From the NCBI GenBank assembly GCA_013398955.1, contig VWPU01019207.1, forward strand, positions 1 to 64,000: a DNA stretch of 64,000 nt, read 5' to 3'. The first letter of the stretch is position 1, and the number at the start of each line of letters is the position of its first letter. The notes below the pieces were generated by a model, which ran no database searches, was not told where the DNA came from, and was given only the letters and a program-made list of their open reading frames with translations. Of this stretch, positions 1 to 13,127 are shown one piece after another. Both the position numbers and the translations under genes were made by a program. Origin of the DNA: Callaeas wilsoni (Eukaryota; Chordata; Aves; Passeriformes; Callaeidae).

Positions 1-400
1 GGGGCTCCGGGGCGGGCGGAGCGGGACGGCGCCGTCGTGCGAGACTCGCGGGCGGGACGGGACGGCCCGGCCGCGGCCGCTGTAAATACCGAACGCGCCG
101 GAGGCAGGACCGGGGCACGGCGCCGGCCGGGAGCGGCGGGACGTCCTGCAAGCACCGCCCGCAGACTGTTCTCCGCCCGGCTCCCGCTGGGCTGGCGAGT
201 GGCCCCTGCGCGGCAGCAGGCGGGAGGGGCGCGCCGGGGCTGGCCGGGGGCTCGCAGGGATGCTGGAGGCGGGGGGAGGCCGTAGAAGGGGCGGCCCGTG
301 GCTCGGCACGGAGCGGAGAAGGCAGCAGCGGCCGCGGCGGGGAGCGGGGCTGGTCAGCGCTGCCCCCACTCCTGGCCGGCGGGACACACCTGCAGCCAGA
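1..400. promoter_or_regulatory. CpG-island-like GC-rich block, cut by left edge
   Basis: This block is extremely rich in G, C and CpG, while the rest of the window is AT-rich and CpG-poor. It contains two GCGGCCGC octamers, an ACGTC half-site near 139, and closely spaced G-runs in the first 26 bases that fit the G3+N1-7 quadruplex pattern. In birds such blocks usually mark promoters and first exons. No coding sequence was recognised on either strand; the open frame at 37-285 is Arg/Gly/Ala-rich, as expected of random GC-rich DNA. The block ends around 350-420, where normal AT-rich sequence begins. The gene it serves and its direction cannot be decided because it continues off the window. Confidence 0.6.
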
Positions 401-420
401 GGCCGGGAGTCTGCTCTCGG

Positions 421-3400
421 GTGGTGTCTGTAAAGAAAGGGAATGAACCGCTGGACCAGGAAAGGCTGAGGTGGGAAGGGGTCCCTGGGTCACGAGGCAG
501 GGTCACTAGAGCCAGCTGCCCTGACTGGGGCCACAGAGCTTTGAGTCTCTCCAGGGATGGAGACTCACAGCCTCTCTGGACAACCTCACTCACCGATGCT
601 CACTCACCCCCACAGTGAAAAAATGTTTCCCGATGTTCAGCGTGAACCTTCTGTGTGTGAGCTTGTGCCCATTGCTTCTGCTGCTGTCAGTGGCCCAGCA
701 TCTCTTGTGGAACTGGCCCTGCAAGCCACAGGCAAATCCTTCATCTATCCTCCGCTTTAGGCCAAGCTGTATTTCTCTAAAGCACATCTGCCTCCTTAGC
801 AAACATGAGTGTACCTTTTCTGAATTCACTCCTTGGAGGATTTGCTTATAGATACAACACATAATTTTAGGGGTTTTATCCAATCTTACTTCCATATCTT
901 CCTCAACACTATTTAATGTTACCTTTTTTTCTTTTGTCCAGTATATTAATTGAGTGTATAGCAATTGGCAACCTCCCCCTTAAAACGCTAAGAAATTAAC
1001 TGGACATGATTAAAATGAGGTACTAGCTACTGTAGCAATCCTTTGCAGCATCAGTAACTTATTCCACTATAGTTCAGGACAGTGCAAAGGTGCTGTCAAA
1101 CCTTGCACATGGTTGTTGTTTCCTTACTGGCCCTTTAAACAGTAATGATAGTAAATGCAGGGCAGGGGGTGCGTTCAGTTTTCTTTCAAATAAAAAAAGA
1201 ATTATCTCAAAATAATGGTAAATAATATTTAGGGTTTAATGTAACAAACTCGGCAGACAGAATGATGGTTTGAAGTGAACTGAAGCTCTTCATGAAGAAA
1301 GTGTGTAGAGTGAAATACATTTCACACCCCTTGTGTATTTCATTGAGTTGATGTTTGGAAAGGATAATAATAAGCCATTAAAACCAGCCAACACTATCAC
1401 TGGTATACTTTGCTGAGGAATGAAAACTAGTCGGAACTTTAGCATTCAGAGGTGGAACCCATTATCACTCAATCTACAGCAAAGCAGTGAGTTTTTACAG
1501 CTATTTTTACAATTTGCCCAATAATTTGATTTCTAGATAACTATAATCTAATAAAGCATGTTTCATGTAACATCATAGGAACTTATTTTAGAAGAACATA
1601 AATCCTTTTTTTCCTCTTTACTGGCTATAAAAGATGCCCAGGGCACCTTCTCTAGGCTCTGACATGTTTTAGATGTCTCATTCAGGTCATGCTCCAAAAT
1701 GTATGTTTAGTTGCTCGTCATATTTCTCTGGCCACATGCCCAAGTTTGTCACCTCCCAACACACCAGTGACGTTTTACAGATTAACAAGAAGGTGAGCTG
1801 CCGAGACAGACAGACACCTCTCTTGTATGCCACAGGCAGGACCATGGGCACCCCATGATGGCAGAGACCTGCTGAGGTCTGCGTGGACACCTGGTTACCC
1901 TGCAGTACCTCTTCCCCTAAAATCACCCTTTGCCTTACATCCCATTAAAGCATGTTCAAGTGGTAGAGTGAACTTCTCCTGTTTACTCTAAAAAGACATT
2001 ACTAAAATATTATAAAGCAAACAACTCTAAAATAAAGTGCAATGGTAGTAATAATAATAAATGTCTAATATATGGAATCATGTAATTGGCAAAACCCAAT
2101 AAAACGTGTTGAAGTAATTGCTAAAGATATTTTTTAAAGACTTGTAGACTGTAGAATTTTCTATCTATAAACACTAAAGCAGACAAAATAGCTTCCTTCA
2201 ACATTTTTATGAGTGTAAGATATGGCGGAAAAGTAAATGTCCGTTAAATAATAATTCATGACTGCTTTTGAGAAGTTGGATAATAAAAATAAGTTAATGT
2301 TCATTACATTTCAGATGAACTACTGATTACTTTCGTGAAAACAGCTGAATAAAAGTGAAAAGACATTGAGAATACAGGGAAAGGCAAAACAACAGTTGGG
2401 TGACTTGGAGATATTTACAAAAATATAGATAAACTGTAGAATACATATTCAGAGAAGAGCAACTGATTTGGAACATCTGCTTCATCTACTTTCACTCACA
2501 TTTATAAATATTCTTGTGTAAGTGCTCCCATTAGAAGTATCTCTTGTAGAAGAAATAATGCCTGCTTTGGAGCCAGGAGGCTTTAAAGCAGTCTACACCT
2601 GTTTTCCTTCCCAAATAAGAGAATAAGCACGTCCACCACCTCCCCCTAAGCTCTGACCTCAGCAGAAACTGGAAGTCTCCCCATGACACAGGGCCCTGAC
2701 GGCACACTGGACCGAACAAGACACTAATGGGGTACTTCATTGGTGACATGCAGCCTTACTGGGAATTTGGCTGCACCCACAGGCGTGGCTGTCCCACCGT
2801 GCCAGAGCCCCAGTGTCTCTCAGCCCCTCAGCACAGAATCAGACCCGGCAGCCACAGCCATTAAAAAAGTTGATGTTTTTGCTGATATTGCATAGTATAT
2901 AAAAAACCTGTTACTGTCATTGATAAAATCAGCCTCTACCAAGAAAAGCACTTTAAAACCTCAACAATCTGTAGTCAATTACAAATTACCCCAAACAGAC
3001 ATTGGGATACTAGGCACCTATGCAGAAAATCTGCAACAAAACACTGGATCACCATCCCACTCAAGCTTCCTCAATATGCTTCTGTCCTAATTTTCTTTCT
3101 TTAATATAAATGTTTAAATGAGAGCATGAAAACAGACACAAAGAACTGAGATGAGAAATCCATAAATTCTCATGGTATTTGGGGAGGCTGTCCTCAGTTT
3201 CTAATGATTGCATTATACAAATAATCTAATTGATGGCAATCTAGACACACCCAGAACTGCAGAAAACAAGTTTACTACCCTAAAATTGACAACATCTCCC
3301 ACCTGTTTTGCTGATTGTTTAAATTTTAACTGATACTCATTGATTTGTGTCACCAGGTAGAAGTGAATCAAATTCCTGTTAAAGGAACTGCATCCAAATT

Positions 3401-4087
3401 CCCATCTCAATGCTAAATATTAAGACAAAGCAAGCAATTCCCAGGTATGATATTTCTTTAACAGTTTCATAGTGTGCTGAAAGAAACTATGTTGTAGGAA
3501 TCCAGGTCAAACAGAACAAGGTCAAAAATCTTCTATAAATGTATGTACTGTCCTGAGGAAATTCTATTTGTAGGGTTGGATTTATTATAAAGTATTTTGG
3601 TGGCTCATCAAAAGAACTATGGAAGCAATTGCTTACTAGTTGTATTCCCTGAAAATTACTAAAAGATGAATTTGTGGCACTGGATATTAGGTGTCAACGT
3701 ACTCTAAATACAGCCAGACAATAATAGGATTCTGAATCTAATAAATGTATCTTTCTCTTCTTATACAGATATACCATGTGTGGTAATTTTAAAAATAATA
3801 TGGAAATTAATGTACTCCCCATGTTTATCCATGTTTCAGGTGTAACTGGGTGTATTTCAGCAAGCATGCTTCAAGTAAACACAAATTGTAAGACTTTAAA
3901 TGAGGATACTTTGGGAAAAAAAGGATAATGATTTGATGATTCCCTCATGAAAGCATACCTTTTTTCAAGGGAAGAAAAAAAAAATAGGAAAAATGAAATT
4001 TCTTCACTTCCCATTTCTACTTCTGTGTACTGAACCCAGAGGTCATAATGCCCTGGAGTGAAGAACGCAATAGTGTTTATGGAGATT
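421..4087. other. Non-coding DNA, no recognised feature
   Basis: AT-rich sequence with short chance open frames, the longest being 124 codons at 590-964 on the minus strand. No domain, splice-flanked conserved exon or typical repeat end was recognised. It is probably intron or downstream DNA of the minus-strand RIMS1 gene. Confidence 0.5.
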
Positions 4088-4235
4088 TGTCCTGGTTTGG
4101 ACACAAATTTAGGAGGAAGCAGAAGCCGCTGAGGCAGATCAGAGTCCCTTTCGGCTGAATGCCGAAGAGCTAGAGAGCCGCTGAAAGAATTCCCCCGGCT
4201 TCCTCCCCCTCCTTCAGACCTAGCTTAAAATTACA
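4088..4235 (-). mobile_element. Short LTR-like element (TGT...ACA), related to 19962-20519
   Basis: The 148-base element begins TGTCCTGGTTTGGACAC on the plus strand and ends with ATTACA. Its reverse complement matches the element at 19962-20519 at both ends and in an internal block around GATCTGCCTCAGCGGCTTCT. On the minus strand it begins TGTAATTTTAAG, against TGTACCTTTAAA in the larger copy. It lacks several hundred bases found in the larger copy, including that copy's AATAAA and GA-repeat region. It is best read as an internally deleted solo LTR or a short non-autonomous relative. The flanks AGATT and AGACC agree only in part, so a target duplication is not proven. Confidence 0.6.
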
Positions 4236-5508
4236 AGACCCATGTCTCGGCATAAAGCAGATGATAGGGGATACAGTTTCATAAAGTCACCTCAAGACAA
4301 GATTTTTTAAATTATTATTGCCTATATTATGGATTAATTCCTAAAGCCTGCTTCAGCTTCTGAACACAAGATAAAAGCACACATTGGCATAAAAGAGTTC
4401 TTGAGCCCTTGTGCACATTTTGGAGAAGATTCTCCAGGGCAGTCACTATGAAATGGTGATCTGAAGTTTCTGAACACACTCCCTTAACCTGCGATTAAGG
4501 AAGGTATTCTGGGAAGGAGACTGGAAAGGAGTTATTGCCCTTTTCTTTGTCACCTCTTCTGTCAAGCATTGCCCACAGACTTCTTTTGTTTGCTACGAAA
4601 GGGATTTATTTTGTTCGTGATTGTCTTCAGAAAAAATAATTCAGCTGCTGAGCTTTTTATGCTGGTTAATTATCTTTAACTTGCACCACACCTATCAACT
4701 ATTAGGCATAACATATTACAATTATAATTCAAACTCTTAATAACTTCCCACTTATAAGAAATCTTTGTGCAATGTGTCACTACAAGAAAGGCAAATTGCT
4801 TCCTCTTACAACAGAAGGGAAAGTCCCCCACACCTCCCACTGAGGTGTAATACACACTGTGTTTTTTTCACTGAGTTTTGGCCTCCTCTCATGCCCTCAG
4901 TCTTCACTAATCAGAGACAGCCAACATGTCAACAGAGAAGAAACACTTGACAAGGGCTTCAAAAAGAGTTAACTGAATTGTCTCCCACTCCAAAAATTAA
5001 CCCAGTTTGAAAACCCTGCATTTATCTAATTCTAGGAAGACACAAAGGGAAAAATAAATACCAGTATTGGTTGGAGGAAATGTTATTCTCCAACTGAGTT
5101 ATTATTTAAGCAACTTTCAGTAATTTGTCCAGATTAAGTATCACTGGAATATATGACTGCTATTATTACTGAATTAAACCTTTTTTTTTCCTTTGTGTAA
5201 AGCTAAAACATTACACTGAAAAGATCATTAAAAGCATGGCCCAGTTAGTGTAAAACAGGGTTTATGTATGAAAACTTGTAACATGTAATAACAAGCTGCT
5301 ATTGCCTATAATTTACTAGATGTTAGGACTGTGCTGGCTGTCCTCATTGCCTACGGAGACAGCCATGTGCCAACTCCAGCCCAACACTTGGAAAGGGCAG
5401 ATTCCAGAAATCTACAAGGTCCTTCACAAAGTGATGACTGTTTTTACTAATTCTCATCTTATAAAAATTCACTGTTCTTGACTTAATATTTTTTTGATGA
5501 TGGTCAAA
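4236..5508. other. Non-coding DNA, no recognised feature
   Basis: AT-rich sequence between the short LTR-like element and a CR1 copy. No exon, RNA gene or repeat end was recognised in it. Confidence 0.5.
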
Positions 5509-5800
5509 GAATCATAGAATGGTTTGGGTTGGAAGGGACAGTTTAAAGTCATCTAGTCCAATGCTCTTGTGATGAGCAGGGACACCTCCCACTAGACCAG
5601 ATTGCTCAGAACCCCATCCAGCCTGACCTTGAATGTTTCCAGGGTTAGGGCATCTACCTGTTCCAGAGTTTTACCACCCTTGTTATAAAAAACCTTTTCC
5701 TTATATCTTATCTAAACCTACCCTCTTTCAGTTTAAAACCATTACCCCTTGTCCTATCACAACAGACCGTGCGAAATAGTTTGTCCCTAACTTGTCATGA
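5509..5800 (-). mobile_element. CR1 LINE, 3' fragment
   Basis: The plus strand starts with AATCATAGAATGGTTTGGGT and GGAAGGGAC, the reverse complement of the usual CR1 3' end. It continues through the typical block containing CCATCCAGCCTGACCTTGAA and CCCCTTGTCCTATCAC. The element therefore lies on the minus strand and is truncated at its 5' side, as most CR1 copies are. Many substitutions suggest an old copy. The right boundary near 5800 is approximate. It carries no intact reading frame. Confidence 0.9.
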
Positions 5801-8800
5801 ACTTTGTCATAACCATGAACTCCATCCCAGGAAAATAGCTCTCAGTCTATGCAGCATTGACCTTCAGTGCCCTCCTACTCTTCTTAAAGTTTCATGATAT
5901 AACAATAATTCCTATATTATTTCTATGTCTAGCAGGTAGATACAAGTTTTCTAAATTCTACTTTATTTAAATCATACATTTTGGATTTTCTGAGCATCCC
6001 CTACTAAGCAATCACAGAGAATGCAGGTACACTTTTCTGTCTGCTTACATGGTACCAGTAAATTTTTCCATTCTCCCACTTCTTTTGGCATTTTCTACTG
6101 TAAGGTCAACTCCACCCCATATATCAAGCTAGGTACACAGTACAGATTTGTACCAAAATAGCTGTTCTGACTGACACAGCTGTTCTGGGAGAATTCCCTA
6201 GTTGTTAGTTCAAGTGCAGTTATATCAGCAAAACAAGATCCACCTAGAACTGCTTGCTTTGCATGCTCACCTTAGGACTCCTTTACTGGTACACAATTCC
6301 AGCATTCCTACATGGGAATAGTGGTTCCACTGTTCCCATTGTCTTAACAGTGTCTGCCAGCAGGACTCTACCTCTAAGTAATTCAGCCCTTGTTGAAATA
6401 ATTTCAAAGTCTTGCACATTTTCAAAGGATACTGATTTGAAGACCTGAAAGAAATTACTTTCACTACATCTCTTTCAAAAACCCAACAAATTTCAGTTTC
6501 TAAAAGTTTTAACATAAAAATTGTTTTAAAAGGTAGAAATGGGAACGTTTTTCATTTTTTTTATTGGAAACATAGGATGCTTTCAGATGTATGCAGATAC
6601 CAATTTTAGTTTCTTAAACAATATAGTTGGATTGCTTGTCCTGCAGTTGGCATCCTCTTCTGTATTAAGCTTTCTTTAAAGAACAAAAAGGAAATCTATA
6701 AAAGTAACTCTTTTGCTTTAATGCTAATATTAATCACATGTGAAAGCTGCCTGTTCTTATTTAAATAAAATATATTTACTTTCTCCTCCAATGTTTATGA
6801 GAAAACCACAAAACCAAAATAAAGTAATAATTTTTCTCAATAACTAAAAGAGTTTTTAATGGGCTAGCATGAAGCAACACAATGTAGATAGCTCACAAGT
6901 AGCTAAGAGGTTGGAGAGAGAATCTCTACACTGCTGACAATTTCTGTTATGGTTAAAATAATTTCACATCTTTATGATCACAAGGCAATCTGCAAATCAC
7001 AAGGTGTCTTAGAGATTGGAAAGAAGTATTACTTCATAATGCTTCATCAGGGTGAGAAACCAAGAGCACAGAAATAAAAAACTACATGCTTTTTTGAGGA
7101 AAGAAGTGTTGAGAAAGAAACCCATAGGAAAAAATATCAAGCAGTTTTAAAAACTAAAGGCCAAGTGGTGGAGTCTTGTTTGATTTGGTTTGGGGTGTTC
7201 TGTTATAAATGCATACATGCTATCTGCTTCCTCTGTTTTGATCCCAATCCACCTTTTTGTCTCTGAGAGTAACCTTTAAAATTAATCAGACCCATCAGCT
7301 TAGAAACAAGCTGTAGTTATTCATTTATATGCTCAAATCTTATTATTGCAGCTGCCTGTGTACTCCATTGAAAGTTTTCAGAATGTCTTAGAGGAGGACA
7401 GTGTAATTAGTTTCAGAAACTCTAATTTCATGAAACATGATTTGTTTGCCTTATAATTCTATCTTCAGTAGAGATGGGACAAAACCAGTACAGAACTATT
7501 GGCACCTGAGTGGCCTGTGGAGCACTCTGTCCTGAACCTCTGTTGGTGCTGCAATCTGCTGATGTTACTTAAGAGGATATACTGCAGAAAAGCGTTCTAT
7601 GATCTTTATGCTTGTATTCTGCCAGAAAAAAAATACAGAGAACATCCTGCTTAGATGCAATGTGTTTTGCAAACAACATGTAAAATGACAAACATGTAAA
7701 CAACAGGGTGGGAAGCAAGGTGTGTACCTGTCACACATTGTTCTCTGCACTCAGGAACTGCAGTGTCTAGAGAGAACATAGTATGCTGAGGACAGTGCAG
7801 GTCTGGTTCAATATGTTTGCCTTTTAAGAGTAATATGTTATCATCAAGTGTCATAAGCCTTGGTGAGTCCAAATGTCAGCGTTGAAGAGACATTTGTCTT
7901 GCAAGTCAGTCAGGTCATTTTGAAATACCTTGTAGAAGGTTAATATATATTAAGGTGGTGTGATTTTGCAAAGTTCTGTGCCTATTAGGTTATCTGTTTT
8001 CTTGAGACCACAGATTACATTCATTGAAAACACTGTGTGCCAGAGTCCTGTGCCATATTTCAGTGCAGAACAACCAAGCAGGGTTTTCCGAGGCTTCTTA
8101 TGCTCTGCAAAGCACTGCAGAGACTTGCCACATCTATTTTGTAAAGCATGCTTTTTCAAACTGCCGGCACTGTGTAGTCCACAGGTAACCAGCTCCATCC
8201 GCCAGCCAGCCCGGCTCCCAGGCTGGCTGTAACCACCATATGGTTACATCTATAACCAGAAGGTTACCATCCACATGGTTACTGCTAGCTGGTAGAGTGG
8301 AATCTCTGAATGCCTCAGAGTTCCAGAATGTCATTGGAAGCCACACCATTTTAATGAGGTCGTAAATTTCCCTTCTTATGGGTGCAAATGTATAGGGTGG
8401 GAATACTTTAAATCTTAATGAGGATTTTACAAAGGGACCATATTCACTAATGAAACATCTTAATTTTAATGGTCAGCACTAAATTCACTGATTAGAATCT
8501 GAGTCAGTTGGTGGGCACTGGGCTCTATCCAGAAATAACAATAAAAAATATTCTCCGAGCAAAGTTTAAATATATTTTTATCTGATGATGGCATTTTTAT
8601 CTGACAAAATCACAGATTTCAGTTTTATTTTGTAAGTTTTCATGCTGTTTGTATTTCTGGCAGAGGAATGTGTGCTGTTGTCCTTAAACTTCTCTCATTT
8701 CCATGGTGTTTTAGTCATAGCAGTGTCTCTTCAGACATGCTCACACAATCTGTGAATCCCAAAATGCCATTGCTAATGAAAAACAATTTTATTTTTCTCT

Positions 8801-8879
8801 TTCATTTGTTTATATCTGGTAATCCACAGCTATGTCTACATGAGCAAATAAAATATCAAGACACATTCTGATGCATGGG
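5801..8879. other. Non-coding DNA with a GGTTAC cluster
   Basis: AT-rich intron-like sequence with only short open frames. The one notable structure is the hairpin and GGTTAC half-site cluster at 8184-8282, described separately. Confidence 0.5.
8184..8282. promoter_or_regulatory. Cluster of GGTTAC/GTAACC half-sites beside a 9-bp hairpin
   Basis: GTAACC or GGTTAC occurs at 8185-8190, 8229-8234, 8242-8247, 8262-8267 and 8277-8282, with a TAACC at 8253-8257. Some pairs are inverted: 8229/8242, and TAACC-AGAA-GGTTA at 8253-8266. Others are direct. A perfect 9-bp inverted repeat, CAGCCAGCC/GGCTGGCTG (8203-8211 and 8221-8229), lies inside the cluster. The spacing suggests a protein-binding array, but no factor can be named with confidence. 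Chance or a decayed repeat remains possible. Confidence 0.3.
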
Positions 8880-8880
8880 A

Positions 8881-9230
8881 ATCATAGAATGCATTGAGTT
8901 GGAAGGGACTTTAAAAATGATCTAGTTCCAACCCCCCTGGCATGGGCAAGGATGCCTTTCACTAGACCACATTGCTCCAAGCCCCATCCAGCCTGGCCTT
9001 GAACACTTCCAGAGGTGGGGCATCCATTCAGCTTCTCTGGGCAACCTGTTCCAGTGCCTCACCGCACTCTGAGTAAAGAATTTCTTCGTAATATCTAATC
9101 AAAACCTTCCCTCTTTCAATTTAAACCCATTACCTCTTGTCCTATCACTACATGCCCTTGTGAAAAGTTCCTCTCCAGCTTTTTTGTAGGCCTCCTTTTG
9201 GGTACTGGAAGGCTTCTATTAGGAACGAGA
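8881..9230 (-). mobile_element. CR1 LINE, 3' fragment
   Basis: Starts AATCATAGAATGCATTGAG, then GTTGGAAGGGAC, CCAACCCCCCTGGCATGGGC, CCATCCAGCCTGGCCTTGAA and GGCAACCTGTTCCAGTGCCT, all typical of the reverse complement of a CR1 3' region. The later part (GTAGGCCTCC, GGTACTGGAAGGCT) extends into the 3' end of the CR1 coding region. It is less diverged than the copy at 5509. It is truncated at the 5' side, and the right boundary is approximate. Confidence 0.93.
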
Positions 9231-12200
9231 TCATTTTACTCCTACATTTTAAAAAGAGTCTCTAGCACAGTATCAGCTTAAACTTGTAGAGCACCTCCAA
9301 AGATGTTCTGATTCAGGAGTTCAAATGGGCCAGAAATCACATCCAAAGTCTGTTTTGGTGTATCACAGTATGGATTTGCATAACTGCCAAATGGACTCAG
9401 TGCCAGGGCACCACTCTGTGTGATTTAACACTGTAAAACAGCAGAACCTTCTCTCAGCTATGACACTGCTACACATTTAAAACTGCCAGGCAGGATTTGA
9501 ATTGCAGACGTAAAGTATGAAGTTACCTTGCAAACAACTTATTTGGCCTCAGAGTCACTGTGCTGCAAATAGCATTTCCTCAGTTAGCTGTTTGAAAGCC
9601 AGTTAGCCATACTATCACTATATTAATGAGCTCAAATGGGATTTGAAACATCCTATATGGAGGCTTAATATGTGTGGATAACCTGGAACTCTTAGAAACC
9701 TTTCATTCACATAGGATTACATGTAAGGCCACGCTGGACATCATTTCACAAGTTAGCATTTCAGGACTGAGAGTAACAGACAGAAAGCAGTAAAATTTCG
9801 TTGACTAAGATTCTTCTACTACTGTTACTATTGTTACTAGTAGCACTAGCTAGTATTGATTACAGACCAGATGAGCTGCTACAGACTTGGCCTAATGCAT
9901 CTGTTGTATCCTACAAAACACTGAATAACTTAAGCTTCTTTACTTACACTGATCTTTAAGAAATAAATTTTAATTATCCAGCTAGTAAGGTGTTCCATCC
10001 AAGATGATCTAAATATATCATACTTTCCAAAGCTCCCTCAGATAAGAGGTTCATTATCTTTCATGTATAATTTAGGCTGCCACCTAAAGAGTAAATTACT
10101 GAAAATAAATAGATGAGAGGTATATAATTGATGTCAACCTCATGATAATTTTTTTCATCTGCAAAACCACTTATGTGCATAGGTCTGTGAATAATATTCA
10201 CAATTTTGATCAGTTTTGCCAGGATTATACAATATTTGCTATTTGTATTTCAGAATCTGGCTACTTTTTGCTGCATATTTAATTAATGATAATGCTAGAA
10301 GAGCAAGAAAGCTTGGACCTGAATATAGAAAACACTGTATGAACTCATAATTTGAGTTGTTTTTTTTTTAGAGTTTGCAATCTGAATGGTACAGCAGATA
10401 AAAACCTCAGGCTGCAACACAGAAAGAAATGGCACCAAATTTACACTATCCCCAGTAAGTCAGCAGCAAAAACTTCCTGCCATCTGGATAATCTCCATCA
10501 GCATAGAATATTTTAAATGTACTAGCAAATAACATCCTACAAATCTTTTCATATGTTTCTATATTAAGAGCGAGTTTGTATCAACTTCCTTTTCACTAGT
10601 GTTATTTCAGACTGGTGTATTGAAGTGAGGATTATGATTTCCTCAGTGGAAGGGACACTGAAATGTGTGCCTGCTTCTTTATCTCCTTGTATTAGCTTTT
10701 TAAAATAAAAAGCAGCACCAGTCTAATTCTAAGAATTCTATCCTTTTTCAAGGGTCATAGCAGTCCCCATTGCTAGTGGTGACTCACCTAAGGGCAAAGG
10801 TGTTGCTCTGGGTTAGAGAAGAAAAGCGTCCCCCAGCTAAGGAGAAAAAAACCACCTCAATGGTTCATGCTGAGTGACATAATATGTTTACTTACACAGC
10901 ACAGTGGACCCAGTACTTTAGCCCCAACTCAGGTACTGGAAGCTACATCAGTGCTGGGTCTGGCCAGGCTAAATAGTTTTGCAGAATATGTCACTTGTTT
11001 GCCTGGAGTTAGCTCAGGTATTTGCGATCCTGCTGTGCTGTGTGGCCATGACATGCACCAAGAGTCATCTCATTTCACTTCTGCATATTAAAACTAGCAG
11101 TCTAGTTTAAACCAGCTGCCTAGGCTGCCTTTGTACTCAATGGACAAAAATTTGAAACAATATGACTGCAATGCCAGAGTACCAACTATAGCAAATGAAT
11201 GAATTTTCACTCCCAGAGGAGTTGACAGCCAATGCTAACTGAAAATAGAAAGCCTATGGACTCCAATAGGAACTACACACAGCCGCAAAAATATCAGAAC
11301 CAAACCCAGAAGATGACAGAACCCCAACCAACTGACTCAAGTGGTGACCATCAGCTATGTAAAAGAGCTTCTCAAACCTCTTTGGACTAGAAAAGGCCCA
11401 TCAAAATTTGAACTCAAGAGTGCACAGCGGTACAAAACACAACTTCTTCTGACTCACCTACCCAGAAGCCCAGGGGCCTATTTACAGATAGATGAAATCG
11501 GCAGGTCACCTGCGGGCCCCAGTCCAGACTGGCTGCTCCTTTGCAGTACACACCTGTGTGTCTGTCTATAGGAACATGCATACTTCTGTTCATACATAAA
11601 GAAATGCTATACTGTGTTTCTTCCCACCCACTTATGTCTGTATCATATTTTGTACAGGAAAAATTTTAGGAGTTGATGCTGGGCTGATAAAAGCAATAGG
11701 GCAACAGCCCAACTGTTTGACATATCTCACAAACAATGTATATTTAATTTGAAATATTCTTATATATAAATGATATGCTAAAAATAATGCCCAAATAATC
11801 AACATAACTAAGTCCTTATTAAAAAAATGTATGTTTGCTACATTGTCCTCCATAACTTTCAGCTAAATAGTACATAAGCTATTTCACACAGAAGCTGAGA
11901 AATTTTCCTCACACTTCTTTTGGAGCGATCTTTCAGGAACTCTGGGTTCTCAGAACCCTAAAAAACAAGCCAATAATTCTTCGCTTATTTCTTCCCTTCT
12001 ACCCTGCTTCTTTTGTTTCAGAAACAAAACAAAAAAGATACACATTTTGTTAATTAAAATTCCTTTTATTTTCTGTATGAATACTGGCTATTGTTACTTT
12101 CTAAAATAATCCTTTGTGGATTTAACAAATGTCAGCATTCTGCACCAGCATTCTTGTTTAGAGAGCTCTACAAAATTCAATTAGAATAGAAGCAACCCAC

Positions 12201-13127
12201 TAAGTTGAGCAAATTAGTTATTTGAATACTTTTTTTACATCTGCCTATTATGTAGTGCATCAAAAATAGTTGACTTATTTCTTAATTTTATAATGCAAGC
12301 CTTTAGTTAACATTTTAATAAAGTTTAGTTAATAAACTTCTTTAAATTTTCTCTATAGCTACCCTTTTTCAGTCTCTCCGTGTTTAATAATATCATTGTG
12401 TTTAGTTTGGGGAATATCTTCATATTCAGGGTCATTTAATACACAGATGAGTTCAGTTTTGTATGCATGAAAAGAGAGGAAAAATGTTCTCCAAGAACGA
12501 ATGTGACAAATGAGCATATGAGAACATTTTTTCCCCGTAAATATTTAGAGAATGTTTTAAATTTTAATTTAAACCTTATTTTACTCTGTGAAATGTCATA
12601 GATAGCAGAAAGGTACAGACTGCACAGCTAAACTATTGGTGCCAATGTCTGCTAAAGATACCTCCTGTGTTTGCTTATACCCATGCAAATATGTAGCTAC
12701 TCCATGAACCTCTCTAGATTATCATTAAACTTGAGGTTTCATAAGTGTGTCAGGTAAGCACAACAATCAGTTGAGTTATGTACCTATTTGATATAAATTA
12801 ATTTATAATTAAGCTAAGATCATAGTTAGAACATTGTTTTAAGGAGAAATATGTTATTGAGCAGGAATAAAGATAAAAATATTAATAAAATGTTAAGCTC
12901 CTTAACTGGGATGATGAAAACCAGCTTTGATATGAGCTACTTAGAATTTTGCCAAAAGCCAACCAAAATTTACAATAGATGAAGACTTCAGAGTGAGGAA
13001 AGAGGTGTTACTTTAAAGACCTGAATCTACCATGCTGGATAAGTCACACAAACTTCTGGTTTCCAATATCCACATAGCCTAGCAATAAGACTGCTTTTTT
13101 CAAGTCCCAGACCAGAGGCAAATATGA
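9231..13127. other. Non-coding DNA, no recognised feature
   Basis: AT-rich intron-like sequence with short chance open frames only. No exon or RNA gene was recognised. Confidence 0.5.

Noticed and set aside
37..285. 82-codon frame in the CpG block
   Set aside because: Arg/Gly/Ala/Pro composition is what random GC-rich DNA gives; several frames are open there.
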